Assembly (NCBI GenBank): GCA_016719755.1
Contig: JADJYM010000016.1
Span: 434,001 to 498,000 of the forward strand
DNA length: 64,000 nt
Source of the DNA: Novosphingobium sp.
Lineage (GTDB): Bacteria; Pseudomonadota; Alphaproteobacteria; Sphingomonadales; Sphingomonadaceae
Direction of reading: 5' to 3'
The position numbers and the translations under genes are program-made. The notes under the pieces were generated by a model. The model saw only the letters and a list, made by a program, of their open reading frames with translations, was not told the origin of the DNA and ran no database searches. Shown here piece after piece: positions 16,572-26,023 of this stretch (position 1 is the first letter of the stretch; the number at the start of each line of letters is the position of its first letter).

Positions 16572-19184
16572 ATGGACATCCAAGAAACTCCCGAAGCCCC
16601 GCCCCCCGTCATCCGCCGCGAGGACTATGCTCCGCCAGAATGGCTGGTCCCGCAGGTGGTGCTCGATTTCGACCTGGGTCTTGAAACCACCCGGGTTTCC
16701 GCGCGTCTGGCGGTGAAGCGCAATCCGGCCGCGCGGGGGAACCCGGTCCTGCGGCTGAAAGGCGACGGTCTGGTTGCCGAAGCCGTGCGAGTCGATGGGG
16801 TGGCGAGCAACGCCTGGCGGATGGACGGCGATGATCTGCTGATCGACTTGCCGGGCGATGCGCACGAAATAGCCTTTGACACCGCCCTTTCGCCCGCAGC
16901 CAACAGCCAGCTGATGGGGCTCTACGCGTCGAACGGGATGCTCTGCACCCAGTGCGAGGCCGAAGGCTTCCGCCGCATTGCCTTCTTCCCCGATCGTCCG
17001 GATGTCCTCTCGGTCTATTCGGTGCGGATGAGCGGGCCGAAAGCACAGTTCCCGGTGCTGCTCTCCAACGGCAACTGTACGGCAAGCGGCGAAGGGGCGG
17101 AGGGCACCCATTGGGCCGAGTGGCACGATCCCTGGCCCAAGCCGAGCTATCTGTTCGCCCTGGTTGCCGGCGATCTCGTTGCCAATTCGGACAGCTTCGT
17201 CACCCAGTCTGGCCGCCGGGTCGCGCTCAACATCTGGGTCCGCGAGGGCGATCAGGATCGCACCCACCACGCCATGGCCGCGCTCAAGGCCTCGATGAAG
17301 TGGGACGAGGAGGTGTTCGGCCGGGAATACGACCTCGACCTGTTCAACATCGTCGCCGTGTCCGATTTCAACATGGGGGCGATGGAGAACAAGGGCCTCA
17401 ACGTCTTCAACACCCGCTATGTCCTGGCCGATCCCGACACCGCGACCGACATGGATTATGACGGGATCGAGGGGGTGGTCGCCCACGAATACTTCCACAA
17501 CTGGTCGGGCAACCGCGTGACCTGCCGCGACTGGTTCCAGCTCAGCCTCAAGGAAGGCTTCACCGTGCTGCGCGACCAGCTGTTCAGCGCCGACATGGGG
17601 TCCGAAGCGGTCAAGCGGATCGAGGACGTGCGGGTGCTGCGTTCGGCCCAGTTCCCCGAGGATTCCGGGCCACTGGCCCATCCGATACGGCCGGACAGCT
17701 TCCAGGAAATCTCGAACTTCTACACCGCGACCGTCTATAACAAGGGCGCCGAGGTGATCCGGATGATGCGCACGCTCGCCGGGCCGGAGCGCTTCCGCAA
17801 GGGTACCGACCTCTATTTCGCCCGCCACGACGGCGAGGCCGCGACCTGCGAGGACTTCGTGCGCGCGATCGAGGAAGGCGCCGGGCTCGACCTGGCGCAG
17901 TTCCGCCTCTGGTATAGCCAGGCCGGCACTCCGCACGTCACCGCGCGACTGGATCACAGCGGCGATACGGCGACGCTGACTTTCTCGCAAACCGTTCCCC
18001 CCACGCCCGGACAGCCGGTCAAGCAACCGATGGTGATCCCGCTGCGCCTCGCCCTGTTCGACCGGGAAACCGGGGAACATCATGGTGAACAACTGGTTAC
18101 GCTGAGAGAATCTCAAGTAAACTTAAGCTTTACCGGATTTGCCAGCCGACCGGTTCTGTCGCTCAATCGCGGCTTCTCCGCTCCCGTTGCGATCGATGCC
18201 GCGCTGTCGCAGTCCGACCTGGTGTTCCTTGCCGCGCATGACGACGACCCCTTCGCCCGTTACGAGGCGCTCCAGCAGCTGGTGGTCCAGCATCTCGTCG
18301 CCGCGATCGGCGGCGGAATGCTGTGCGAGGCGGAGCGGGGCAGCGGGCGCGAGGCGATCGGCCGGGCGCTCGCGGCAGTGATCGCCGACCCGGCGCTTGA
18401 TGACCTGATGCGCGGGGAACTGCTTGTCCTGCCCTCGGAGGCCTACCTTGCCGAACAGTTCGCTGCGGCCGATCCGGGCGCGATCCGCGCCGAGCGCGAG
18501 GCGCTGAAGGCCTGGCTGGGGAGGGAACTGACGGAGCAGCTGACCGGGCTGCACGCCCGGGCAAGCGCCGTGCCCTACAGCCTTTCGGCCGAGGCGCGCG
18601 GCAGCCGCAAGCTCAAGGCGCAGGCGCTGGTCTATCTCGCGGCGGGCGCGCCGCAGCTGGCTGCAACGATGGCCGCCGCCCAGTTCGACGCGGCAGACAA
18701 CATGACCGACCGGCAAAGCGCGCTGATGGTGCTGGCGGGGCTCGACACGCCCGCGCGGGAAGACCGGCTGGCCACCTTCCACGCCCGCTATGCCGACAAT
18801 GCGCTGGTGCTCGACAAGTGGTTTTCGCTCCAGGCGGGGTCGCTCCACCCGCGCGTGCTCGATCATGTCGCCGCGCTGGCGGCGCACGGCGATTTCACGC
18901 TGCACAACCCCAACCGGGTGCGGGCGCTCTACATGGCAATGGCGGTGAACGCGGGTGCGTTTCATGATGCGAGCGGGGCGGGCTACCGGATCATTGCCGA
19001 CCTGATCCTTGCGCTCGACCCGCTTAACGCGCAGACGGCGGCCCGGTTCGTCGCCCCGCTTGGCCGCTGGCGGCGGATCGAACCCGCGCGTGCCGCGCTG
19101 ATGCGGGCGGAGCTTGAACGGATTGCGGCGACCCCCCGGCTGTCGCGCGATACTTTCGAACAGGTGAGCAAGAGCCTTGGCTGA
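16572..19184 (+). CDS. pepN: aminopeptidase N (M1 family)
   Basis: An 870-residue zinc aminopeptidase that removes N-terminal residues from peptides in the cytoplasm. GAMENKG is near residues 268-274. The zinc site HEYFH has His305, Glu306 and His309, with Glu328 in LSLKEGF. The protein has the full PepN length with the C-terminal domain of repeated helices. The start ATG 16572 gives the family N-terminus (IRREDYAPPEWLV). The stop overlaps the TTG start of the next gene. Confidence 0.95.
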   Translation: MDIQETPEAPPPVIRREDYAPPEWLVPQVVLDFDLGLETTRVSARLAVKRNPAARGNPVLRLKGDGLVAEAVRVDGVASNAWRMDGDDLLIDLPGDAHEIAFDTALSPAANSQLMGLYASNGMLCTQCEAEGFRRIAFFPDRPDVLSVYSVRMSGPKAQFPVLLSNGNCTASGEGAEGTHWAEWHDPWPKPSYLFALVAGDLVANSDSFVTQSGRRVALNIWVREGDQDRTHHAMAALKASMKWDEEVFGREYDLDLFNIVAVSDFNMGAMENKGLNVFNTRYVLADPDTATDMDYDGIEGVVAHEYFHNWSGNRVTCRDWFQLSLKEGFTVLRDQLFSADMGSEAVKRIEDVRVLRSAQFPEDSGPLAHPIRPDSFQEISNFYTATVYNKGAEVIRMMRTLAGPERFRKGTDLYFARHDGEAATCEDFVRAIEEGAGLDLAQFRLWYSQAGTPHVTARLDHSGDTATLTFSQTVPPTPGQPVKQPMVIPLRLALFDRETGEHHGEQLVTLRESQVNLSFTGFASRPVLSLNRGFSAPVAIDAALSQSDLVFLAAHDDDPFARYEALQQLVVQHLVAAIGGGMLCEAERGSGREAIGRALAAVIADPALDDLMRGELLVLPSEAYLAEQFAAADPGAIRAEREALKAWLGRELTEQLTGLHARASAVPYSLSAEARGSRKLKAQALVYLAAGAPQLAATMAAAQFDAADNMTDRQSALMVLAGLDTPAREDRLATFHARYADNALVLDKWFSLQAGSLHPRVLDHVAALAAHGDFTLHNPNRVRALYMAMAVNAGAFHDASGAGYRIIADLILALDPLNAQTAARFVAPLGRWRRIEPARAALMRAELERIAATPRLSRDTFEQVSKSLG

Positions 19185-19935
19185 GGTCTTTCGTTCCGGT
19201 CTGCTGTCCGGTGTGCCACACGGCTTCCTGGGGCGGCGTGGCGGCGTGTCGGTGGGGGCGGTCGCGGGGCTTAACGCCGGGCTTGGCAGCGGCGATGCCG
19301 ATGCGGCAGTCGCGCAGAACCGCGCCATTGCGGTGGAAGCGGTGCGGCCGGGCGCGCGTCTGGTCAGTGTCTACCAGGTTCATTCGGCCGATTGCGTCAC
19401 CGTGACGGAGCCGTGGAGCGATACAGCGCGGCCCCGCGCCGATGCGCTGGTCACGGACCGTCCCGGTCTGCTGCTGGGCATCGTGACCGCCGATTGCGCG
19501 CCGGTCTTGCTGGCGGACCCTGCGGCGGGCATCGTTGGCGCGGCCCATGCCGGGTGGAAAGGGGCGGTCGCGGGCGTCACCGATGCCACGCTGAGCGCGA
19601 TGGAGGCGCTGGGGGCGCGGCGCGAGCGGATTGTCGGGGCGATCGGCCCGTGCATCGCCCAGGCAAGCTACGAGGTGGACGATGGCTTTGCCGATCGCTT
19701 TGCCGAAGAGGATCCGGGCAATCGCCGCTTCTTCGCCCCCGGCACGCCCGGACACTGGCAATTCGACCTTGAAGCCTATGTGGCGCACCGGCTGGTCGAT
19801 GCCGGAATCGGCGGGGTCGAACGGCTGGGACTCGACACCTATGCGGACCCCGCGCGCTTCTACTCCTTCCGCCGCGCGACCCATCTTGGCGAGCCCGACT
19901 ATGGCCGCCAGATCGCGCTGATCGCGGCCGGATAA
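19177..19935 (+). CDS. YfiH/laccase-domain purine nucleoside enzyme
   Basis: A 252-residue protein of the DUF152 (YfiH, PgeF) family. The conserved metal/active residues are visible: HGFLGRRGG with the first His, HSADCV, TADCAPVLL and AAHAGWKGAVAGV. YfiH proteins have been reported as multi-purine nucleoside phosphorylase/deaminases and as the peptidoglycan editing factor PgeF, despite the older name polyphenol oxidase. The probable start is TTG 19177, overlapping the pepN end by 8 bp. No strong ribosome site is seen. A promoter for petABC lies downstream in a 214-bp gap. Confidence 0.88.
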   Translation: MAEVFRSGLLSGVPHGFLGRRGGVSVGAVAGLNAGLGSGDADAAVAQNRAIAVEAVRPGARLVSVYQVHSADCVTVTEPWSDTARPRADALVTDRPGLLLGIVTADCAPVLLADPAAGIVGAAHAGWKGAVAGVTDATLSAMEALGARRERIVGAIGPCIAQASYEVDDGFADRFAEEDPGNRRFFAPGTPGHWQFDLEAYVAHRLVDAGIGGVERLGLDTYADPARFYSFRRATHLGEPDYGRQIALIAAG

Positions 19936-20149
19936 GGCGCTTTCGCGCGGCGCGGCAAAACGTGTAAATTGGCAGTTGGCAGCGCGGCCCTTCGCGTCTA
20001 TCAGGCGCGCCAAACCGTCGGGCGTGGTGGGGCTTCACCTGCTGCCGGGCGGTTGGTTAAGGGGCTTCCTGAGCACAGGAAACAGGATGGTTTTCCGGTC
20101 GCGCCAGCGGCACTCACGGAAGGCCAGTTGAGACAGGATTGGTTCGACC

Positions 20150-20716
20150 ATGGCACATGATGCTGGCACCGACACTCCGGCCGCTACCGGCGGCGAGGGT
20201 GTGCGGCGGCGCGATTTCATCAACATCGCCGCGGTGAGCGCGGCGGGCGTCGGCGGCCTTGCTGTCGTCTATCCGCTGGTCAGCCAGATGTCGGCCTCGG
20301 CCGACGTGCTGGCGGAAAGCTCCACCGAAGTCGATCTCTCGCAGGTCGAACCCGGGCAGGCGATCAAGGCGATCTTCCGCAAGCAGCCGCTGTTCGTCCG
20401 CAACCTCACCCCGGCCGAGATTGCCGAGGCCAACAAGGTCGATGTCGCCACCCTGCGCGATCCGCAGACCCTGGCGGAACGGACCAAGGAAGGGCACGAA
20501 AACTGGCTGATCACGATGGGTGTCTGCACCCATCTCGGCTGCGTTCCCTCCGGCGTTGCCGAGGGCGAGGTAAAGGGCGAGTTCGGCGGCTATTTCTGCC
20601 CCTGCCATGGTTCGCACTACGACGTTGCCGCGCGCATCCGCAAAGGCCCCGCGCCGAAGAACCTCGTGGTTCCGGACTACGAATTCACCTCCGACACTGT
20701 CGTCAAGATCGGCTGA
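20150..20716 (+). CDS. petA: ubiquinol-cytochrome c reductase Rieske iron-sulfur subunit
   Basis: The 188-residue Rieske subunit of the bc1 complex. A Tat-type start carries RRRDFINIAAVS, followed by a membrane anchor (VGGLAVVYPLV) and the [2Fe-2S] domain. Ligands fit CTHLGC (Cys126, His128, Cys131) and CPCHGSHYD (Cys150, Cys152, His153). First gene of petABC; 11 bp separate it from petB. It passes electrons from ubiquinol to cytochrome c1. Confidence 0.97.
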   Translation: MAHDAGTDTPAATGGEGVRRRDFINIAAVSAAGVGGLAVVYPLVSQMSASADVLAESSTEVDLSQVEPGQAIKAIFRKQPLFVRNLTPAEIAEANKVDVATLRDPQTLAERTKEGHENWLITMGVCTHLGCVPSGVAEGEVKGEFGGYFCPCHGSHYDVAARIRKGPAPKNLVVPDYEFTSDTVVKIG

Positions 20717-20727
20717 GGTAGACCATC

Positions 20728-22008
20728 ATGAGCTTTCCCTGGTCCAAGGAATATACGCCCAGCCACCCGCTGATGGTCTGGCTTGACGAAAAGCTGCCGC
20801 TTCCGCGCCTGGTCTATGGTGCGGTCGGCGGGGGCTATGAAGTGCCCCGCAACCTCAACTACATGTGGAACTTCGGGTTCCTGGCCGGCCTGTGCCTGAT
20901 GATCCAGATCGTCACCGGCGTGGTTCTGGCGATGCACTACGGCGGCGACACCAAGGTGGCCTTCGATTCGACCGAGCACATCATGCGCGACGTCAACTGG
21001 GGCTGGATGCTGCGCTATGGCCACGCCAACGGCGCCTCGGCCTTTTTCGTGGTGGTCTATGCCCACATCTTCCGCGGCTTCTACTACGGTTCGTACAAGG
21101 CCCCGCGCGAGATGATCTGGCTGCTGGGCGTCGTGATCTTCCTGCTGATGATGGCCACCGCCTTCATGGGCTACGTGCTGCCGTGGGGCCAGATGAGCTT
21201 CTGGGGCGCGCAGGTCATCACCGGCCTGTTCAGCGCGATCCCGCTGGTCGGCGATCCGCTGCGCGAGTGGCTGCTGGGCGGCTTCTCGCCCGACAACGCC
21301 ACGCTCAACCGCTTCTTCTCGCTGCACTTCCTGCTGCCCTTTGTCATCCTTGGCGTGGTGATCCTCCACGTCTGGGCGCTGCACATCCCCGGTTCGTCGA
21401 ACCCGACCGGCGTCGAAGTGAAGAGCGAAAGCGACACCGTGCCGTTCTTCCCCTACTTCGTGGGCAAGGATGGCTGGACGATCGGCCTGTTCATGCTGAT
21501 CTACAGCGCCTTCGTGTTCTTCATGCCGAATGCGCTGGGCCACCCGGACAACTACATCCCGGCGAACCCGATGCAGACCCCGGCGCACATCGTGCCCGAA
21601 TGGTACTTCTGGCCGTTCTACGCTATCCTGCGCGCCTTTACGGTCGATTTCCTGATCGTCCCGGCCAAGCTGATGGGCGTGCTGGCGATGTTCGCGGCGA
21701 TCCTGGTATGGTTCTTCCTGCCCTGGCTTGACCGTTCGCCGGTGCGTTCGGCCAACTACCGCCCGCTCTACCGGAAGTTCTTCTGGGTGCTGGTGCTGGA
21801 CGTCGCGGTTCTCGCCTATTGCGGCGGTGCCCCGGCCGAAGAGCCGTTCGTGATGATCAGCCAGATCGCTTCGCTGTATTACTTCCTGCACTTCTTCGTG
21901 ATCGTGCCGGTGGTGTCCTCGATCGAGCGGCCCGATCCGCTGCCCTATTCGATCACCGAAGCCGTGCTTGGCACCGATGAATCGGCCAAGCTGGACGGCA
22001 ACGGCTGA
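20728..22008 (+). CDS. petB: cytochrome b of the bc1 complex
   Basis: A 426-residue eight-helix membrane subunit carrying both b hemes and the Qo/Qi sites. The landmarks are [45 protein letters not shown] and, at the Qo site, [13 protein letters not shown]. This is the full length for a bacterial petB. It follows petA by 11 bp and precedes petC by 26 bp. Confidence 0.97.
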   Translation: MSFPWSKEYTPSHPLMVWLDEKLPLPRLVYGAVGGGYEVPRNLNYMWNFGFLAGLCLMIQIVTGVVLAMHYGGDTKVAFDSTEHIMRDVNWGWMLRYGHANGASAFFVVVYAHIFRGFYYGSYKAPREMIWLLGVVIFLLMMATAFMGYVLPWGQMSFWGAQVITGLFSAIPLVGDPLREWLLGGFSPDNATLNRFFSLHFLLPFVILGVVILHVWALHIPGSSNPTGVEVKSESDTVPFFPYFVGKDGWTIGLFMLIYSAFVFFMPNALGHPDNYIPANPMQTPAHIVPEWYFWPFYAILRAFTVDFLIVPAKLMGVLAMFAAILVWFFLPWLDRSPVRSANYRPLYRKFFWVLVLDVAVLAYCGGAPAEEPFVMISQIASLYYFLHFFVIVPVVSSIERPDPLPYSITEAVLGTDESAKLDGNG

Positions 22009-22034
22009 CCCCGGGCTGAAGGAAAGAGCAAACC

Positions 22035-22862
22035 ATGATCCGCATCTTCTCCATCCTGATCGGCGCGTTCTTCTCGCTCGCGCTGCTGCTGGCCTTCGGA
22101 ACGGGCGCTTACAGCTACATCACCGAACCGCCCGCCAAGACGGCCGAGGCCCGCTTCCACCTGAAGCCGGAGCACCTCGACCTGCCCAGCAACGGTTGGT
22201 TCGGCAAGTACGACAAGGCCCAGCTGCAGCGCGGCTTCAAAGTCTATTCGGAAGTCTGCGCCGCCTGCCATTCGATCAAGCACGTCGCGTTCCGCGATCT
22301 CAAGGCGCTGGGCTACAACGAAGCCCAGGTTAAGACGATTGCCGCGAAGTTCACCGTCACGGCCAAGGATCCGCTGACCGGTGAGGTGAAGGATCGTCCG
22401 GGCGTTCCGGCTGATCGATTCCCGACCGTCGCCTATGCCGGCAAGGGCGTTCCGCCCGACCTGTCGCTGATCACCAAGGCGCGTCATGGCGGGGGCGGCT
22501 ACGTCCACTCGCTGCTGACCGGTTATGCCGATCCGGCGACTTACAAGAACGCCGCTGGCGAGGCTCTGCCCAAGGAAAACCAGCCGGGTGACGGGCTGTA
22601 CTTCAACCCCTATTTCGCCAACCTCAACCTTTCGATGCCCGCGCCGATTACCAGCGAAGGTCAGGTGACCTACGACGACGGAACCAAGGCAACGGTCGAA
22701 CAGATGTCCAAGGACGTTTCGGCATTCCTCGTCTGGACCGCCGAGCCGGAGCTTGAGAAGCGCCATCAGACCGGCGCCTGGTGGATGGGCTTCCTGCTGT
22801 TCGCAACGGTCCTGGCCTACATGTCCTACCGCAACATCTGGGCGGACAAGAAGGGCCACTAA
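22035..22862 (+). CDS. petC: cytochrome c1 of the bc1 complex
   Basis: A 275-residue c-type cytochrome with a cleavable or anchoring N-terminal helix (residues ~3-28), heme motif CAACHS (Cys75, Cys78, His79), a later axial Met in NLSMPAP, and a C-terminal membrane anchor (WWMGFLLFATVLAYMSY). It ends the petABC operon and is followed by a good terminator. Function: electron transfer from the Rieske protein to soluble or membrane cytochrome c. Confidence 0.97.
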   Translation: MIRIFSILIGAFFSLALLLAFGTGAYSYITEPPAKTAEARFHLKPEHLDLPSNGWFGKYDKAQLQRGFKVYSEVCAACHSIKHVAFRDLKALGYNEAQVKTIAAKFTVTAKDPLTGEVKDRPGVPADRFPTVAYAGKGVPPDLSLITKARHGGGGYVHSLLTGYADPATYKNAAGEALPKENQPGDGLYFNPYFANLNLSMPAPITSEGQVTYDDGTKATVEQMSKDVSAFLVWTAEPELEKRHQTGAWWMGFLLFATVLAYMSYRNIWADKKGH

Positions 22863-22895
22863 GCCTCTGGTCCGTCAGACGGGCACAAGAAAAAA

Positions 22896-22928
22896 GCCCT
22901 CGGCGCTAACCGCGTCGAGGGCCTTTTT
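22896..22928 (+). terminator. Rho-independent terminator of petABC
   Basis: A stem GCCCTCG (22896-22902) with CGAGGGC (22916-22922), with further inner pairing, and a following CTTTTT run. It lies 34 bp after the petC stop. Confidence 0.85.
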
Positions 22929-22994
22929 CATGAAGCGATCCGCAGACAGGATGCTGCCCGCCGTTCAACCGGAACGTCGCGGGATCCGGAAACC

Positions 22995-23029
22995 AAAAGG
23001 GGCGGACCTGCCTCTGGCAGGTCCGCCCC
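22995..23029 (-). terminator. terminator of the CsgG-like gene
   Basis: A perfect 14-bp hairpin (22999-23012 with 23016-23029, 3-base loop). On the minus strand it is followed by TTTT. It sits 22 bp after the CsgG-like stop codon. Confidence 0.8.
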
Positions 23030-23050
23030 GATCCCCCCGTCGGGACTAGG

Positions 23051-23827
23051 TTACTTTGCCTCGGGTGCCGCGTCGGCCGCATTTTCCGGCAGGCCGCCCA
23101 GATCGGTCACCATCTTGGTATAGGCATCGAGATAGGCCAGAACGATGATCTGGCCGATCGCCGTGTCCTGGTATCCACCGGCGCCCGCAGCCGCGAAAGT
23201 CCCGCCGCTGAACAGGCCGCCGCCCGCTCCCCAGCCAAGGTCCGACTTGCGGTAATAGCCTTCAACCAGCGCCTTTTCTTCGGTGGTGCGGGCATCGACC
23301 ACCGACAGGGTGACGTTGGCCTCACCCTTCTTGATGTTGATGCCGCCCAGCAGAGCCCCGGCACCCCGGCCGAACAGGCCGCCGCCGATTCCGCCGAGCA
23401 CGCCGCCCAGCGCATTGCCGCCCGAATTGCGATTGGCGCTGACGATGTTCGGTTCAAGGAAGTAATCCGCCGCCTTGACCTGGCCACGGCCCAGGTTGGA
23501 CCCCGCCTGCAGTTCACCCTGATCAGCCATCGCGCGTTCCATCGCCCGGCTCTGCATCGAGCGGCCGCGATTCACGATCGTGAAGCAACGCGACTGCTGG
23601 ACGAAAATCTTGAGGATCGCTTCGGGGCTGCCGAGGTTGTATTCGCGCCACCACTGGTTGTCAGGCTCGACAATCGCGATGGCGCCGAGGTTGCGGGTGC
23701 AGCGCGGAATCTCACGCGTGCCCTTGGCCTGGGCCTGACGCCCGGAAGAACCCTTTTCCTTGGCCAGTGCAGGCATGGATGTGAGGGCCATGGCCAGCAC
23801 CAACGCGCTGGCGATAGTCTTGCGCAT
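23051..23827 (-). CDS. CsgG/HfaB-like secreted protein
   Basis: A 258-residue protein with a signal peptide (residues 1-22, ending MPALAKE; no lipobox cysteine seen, unlike classic CsgG). The mature region has CsgG-fold features: CFTIVNRGRSM, ERAMADQGELQ, AADYFLEPNIV, a glycine-rich GGVLGGIGGGLFG insert, and VTLSVVDARTTEEKALVEG. CsgG and HfaB form secretion pores or help assemble curli and holdfast. Without the lipid anchor a pore role is unproven. It starts at ATG 23827 with GGAGCAAA upstream and is transcribed alone, with its own terminator. Confidence 0.75.
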   Translation of the reverse strand: MRKTIASALVLAMALTSMPALAKEKGSSGRQAQAKGTREIPRCTRNLGAIAIVEPDNQWWREYNLGSPEAILKIFVQQSRCFTIVNRGRSMQSRAMERAMADQGELQAGSNLGRGQVKAADYFLEPNIVSANRNSGGNALGGVLGGIGGGLFGRGAGALLGGINIKKGEANVTLSVVDARTTEEKALVEGYYRKSDLGWGAGGGLFSGGTFAAAGAGGYQDTAIGQIIVLAYLDAYTKMVTDLGGLPENAADAAPEAK

Positions 23828-23938
23828 CGAATTTTGCTCCCTGTCGTCTTTGGCAAGCGCCACTTGCGGCGCAGCTACCCGGTGCGAAGCTAGGGCCAAA
23901 GGCGGGAAGAGTCTTGCATATTTCCGCCAAGGCGGCGC

Positions 23939-24796
23939 TCAATCCTCGGCAAGGGGCATGTTGTCGATCAACCGCGTCGTACCGATCCGCGCCGCCACGA
24001 ACAGACGCGGTGTGCCCGCCTCCCCCGCTTCAAGTGGCACCAGCGAATCAGCGTCGCGAATCTCGGCGTAATCGACCGCCGCAAATCCGCCGTGCAGCAA
24101 TTGCTCCGTCAGTGCCCTGAGCGCCGCCTGGTGGCTGGACCCCTGCCGAACCGCCGCAATTGCCACGCGCATGGCGCGGGGAAGGCAGGCGGCCTGAGCG
24201 CGCTGCGCCGGATCGAGGAAAGCATTGCGTGAAGAGAGGGCGAGGCCATCCGCCTCGCGCACGGTCGCGACGCCGTGGATGGCTGAAACGCGCGGCGCCT
24301 GAAGGTCTAGATCGCGGGCCATGCGGCGGATCACGGCGAGCTGCTGCCAATCCTTCTCGCCAAAGAAGGCCATATCCGGCGCCACCTGGTTGAACAGCTT
24401 GCAGACCACGGTCGCGACCCCGTCGAAGTGACCCGGCCGGGCCGCACCGCAGAGCCCGTCACTGACCCCCGAGACGCTGATCGAGGTTGCGTAGCCATCG
24501 GGATACATCGCCTCGACCGTCGGGGCCCAAAGCAGTTCCACGCCTTCGCGCTCCAGCAAGGCAGAATCGGCAGCAAGCTGGCGCGGATAGCGGGCAAGGT
24601 CCTCGTTCGGCCCGAACTGGCGCGGGTTGACGAAGATCGAGACGGCTACGCTGGCTGCGTGGCGGCGGGCCTCGCGCACCAACGTCAGATGGCCCTCATG
24701 AAGGGCCCCCATGGTGGGCACCAGCGCGACTGGCCCGCGCGAACGCAGCGCGGCAATGGCATTGCGCAGTGGATCAAGCTGCGTCAGCGTTTGCAC
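23939..24796 (-). CDS. panC: pantothenate synthetase
   Basis: A 285-residue enzyme that joins pantoate and beta-alanine with ATP in coenzyme A synthesis. Motifs: VPTMGALHEGHL (HIGH-type), SIFVNPRQFGPNEDL, FFGEKDWQQL and the KMSKS-like SSRNAFL. The GTG start at 24796, eight bases after GAGGGG, gives the expected length; TTG 24802 is an alternative. It is divergent from mipZ with 105 bp between. Confidence 0.95.
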   Translation of the reverse strand: MQTLTQLDPLRNAIAALRSRGPVALVPTMGALHEGHLTLVREARRHAASVAVSIFVNPRQFGPNEDLARYPRQLAADSALLEREGVELLWAPTVEAMYPDGYATSISVSGVSDGLCGAARPGHFDGVATVVCKLFNQVAPDMAFFGEKDWQQLAVIRRMARDLDLQAPRVSAIHGVATVREADGLALSSRNAFLDPAQRAQAACLPRAMRVAIAAVRQGSSHQAALRALTEQLLHGGFAAVDYAEIRDADSLVPLEAGEAGTPRLFVAARIGTTRLIDNMPLAED

Positions 24797-24901
24797 AGAC
24801 AAAGCCCCTCGGATAGAATCGCGGGCCGGGCAGACCCTTGCGCCTGCCCTAGCGCTGCATCGCAGCAATCAGCAACCAGCAAACGAAAGCCGCCAGCTCC
24901 T

Positions 24902-25726
24902 GTGTCCGTGCAATCTGCCCCGCATCGTATCGTCTTCGCCAATGAAAAGGGGGGGACGGGCAAGTCCACCACGGCCGTCCACGTGGCAATCGCCCTGGCC
25001 TATCAGGGGGCAAGGGTGGCCGCGATCGATCTCGATCCGCGCCAGCGCACATTGCACCGCTATCTCGAGAACCGCGCCGAAACCATGCGGCGCCGCGGCA
25101 TCGTGCTGCCCGGAGCCGAGTTTGCTGTCTATGAGGGCGAGACCAGCGAAGGGCTCGACCGCCTGATTGACGAACTTGGAGCGCGCGCCGATTTCGTGAT
25201 CTTCGATACGCCGGGGCGCGACGATCCGCTGGCCCGCCACGTGGCGACGGCCGCCGATACGCTGGTTACCCCGCTGAACGACAGCTTCGTCGATTTCGAT
25301 CTTATCGGCCAAGTCGATGCCGAAAGCTTCAAGGTCCGCCGCCTCTCGTTCTATGCCGAGCTGATCTGGGAGGCCCGCAAGAAGCGGGCCATGGCAACGA
25401 TCCGGGACCAGCGCCGCGAGATGGACTGGGTGGTGGTTCGCAACCGCACCCAGCATACCGAGGCCCGCAACATGCGCCGGCTCGACAGCGCGCTGACCGA
25501 ACTTTCGAAGCGCGTGGGCTTCCGCATCGCCAGCGGGCTGTCCGAACGCGTGATCTATCGCGAACTGTTCCCTTCGGGCCTGACGCTGCTCGACAAGGGC
25601 CATCTTGGCGAGCTGGGCACCAGCCACCTGGTTGCCCGGCAGGAACTGCGCACGCTGCTGGCCAGCCTGAACCTCCCGATGCCTGCGGTCCGGTCCCCTG
25701 AGCCGGCCGCCGCCGTGCAGGTCTGA
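24902..25726 (+). CDS. mipZ: MipZ-type division-site positioning ATPase
   Basis: A 274-residue ParA/MinD-like ATPase. The deviant Walker A is ANEKGGTGKSTTAVHVA (Lys16 and Lys21 region), followed by AAIDLDPRQRTLHRYLENR, the DxRQRT block typical of MipZ, then VIFDTPGRDD. The dimer form sits as a gradient from the cell poles and blocks FtsZ polymerisation away from midcell. The start GTG 24902 is chosen because it is the closest upstream start to the family N-terminus; no strong ribosome site is visible. It may share its divergent promoter region with panC. Confidence 0.92.
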   Translation: MSVQSAPHRIVFANEKGGTGKSTTAVHVAIALAYQGARVAAIDLDPRQRTLHRYLENRAETMRRRGIVLPGAEFAVYEGETSEGLDRLIDELGARADFVIFDTPGRDDPLARHVATAADTLVTPLNDSFVDFDLIGQVDAESFKVRRLSFYAELIWEARKKRAMATIRDQRREMDWVVVRNRTQHTEARNMRRLDSALTELSKRVGFRIASGLSERVIYRELFPSGLTLLDKGHLGELGTSHLVARQELRTLLASLNLPMPAVRSPEPAAAVQV

Positions 25727-25734
25727 AGCCAGAC

Positions 25735-26019
25735 TTGGCCAAGCTCCTCACCATCCTGCTGCTCGCCGCGCTTGCTTGCCGGGTGATGACCGGGCATTGG
25801 CCGTGGAAATTATGGGCGAAATCAGAACGATCGCAGGCTGAAGTGCAAGCTCGCGCCTTGCTGGGGGTCAGCCGCTCGGCTAGGCGCGAGGAGATCGTCG
25901 ATGCCCACCGGCGGCTGATCGCCCAGGTCCATCCGGACCGGGGCGGCAGCAACGAAGCGGTGCACGATGCCAACGCCGCGCGCGACCTGCTGCTCGCGCG
26001 GCTTGAAAGGACCGGATGA
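25735..26019 (+). CDS. membrane-anchored J-domain protein
   Basis: A 94-residue protein: an N-terminal hydrophobic anchor (residues 3-18), a short linker, then a minimal J-domain whose helix II/III loop has HPD at 66-68 (AQVHPDRGG). It would stimulate a DnaK-type Hsp70 at the membrane. TTG 25735, eight bases after the mipZ stop, is the likely start, and the next gene begins four bases downstream, so mipZ, this gene and the phosphomannomutase form one unit. Similar DnaJ-like stubs are common in alphaproteobacteria; clients are unknown. Confidence 0.85.
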   Translation: MAKLLTILLLAALACRVMTGHWPWKLWAKSERSQAEVQARALLGVSRSARREEIVDAHRRLIAQVHPDRGGSNEAVHDANAARDLLLARLERTG

Positions 26020-26023
26020 AGCC

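Noticed and set aside
19936-20149. Riboswitch or Fur-type control before petABC
   Set aside because: The 214-bp region shows no convincing conserved aptamer or binding-site pattern by eye; only a promoter is expected.
22896-22928. Small RNA gene after petC
   Set aside because: The hairpin with T-run is placed directly after the stop and is best read as the operon terminator; no separate promoter was seen.
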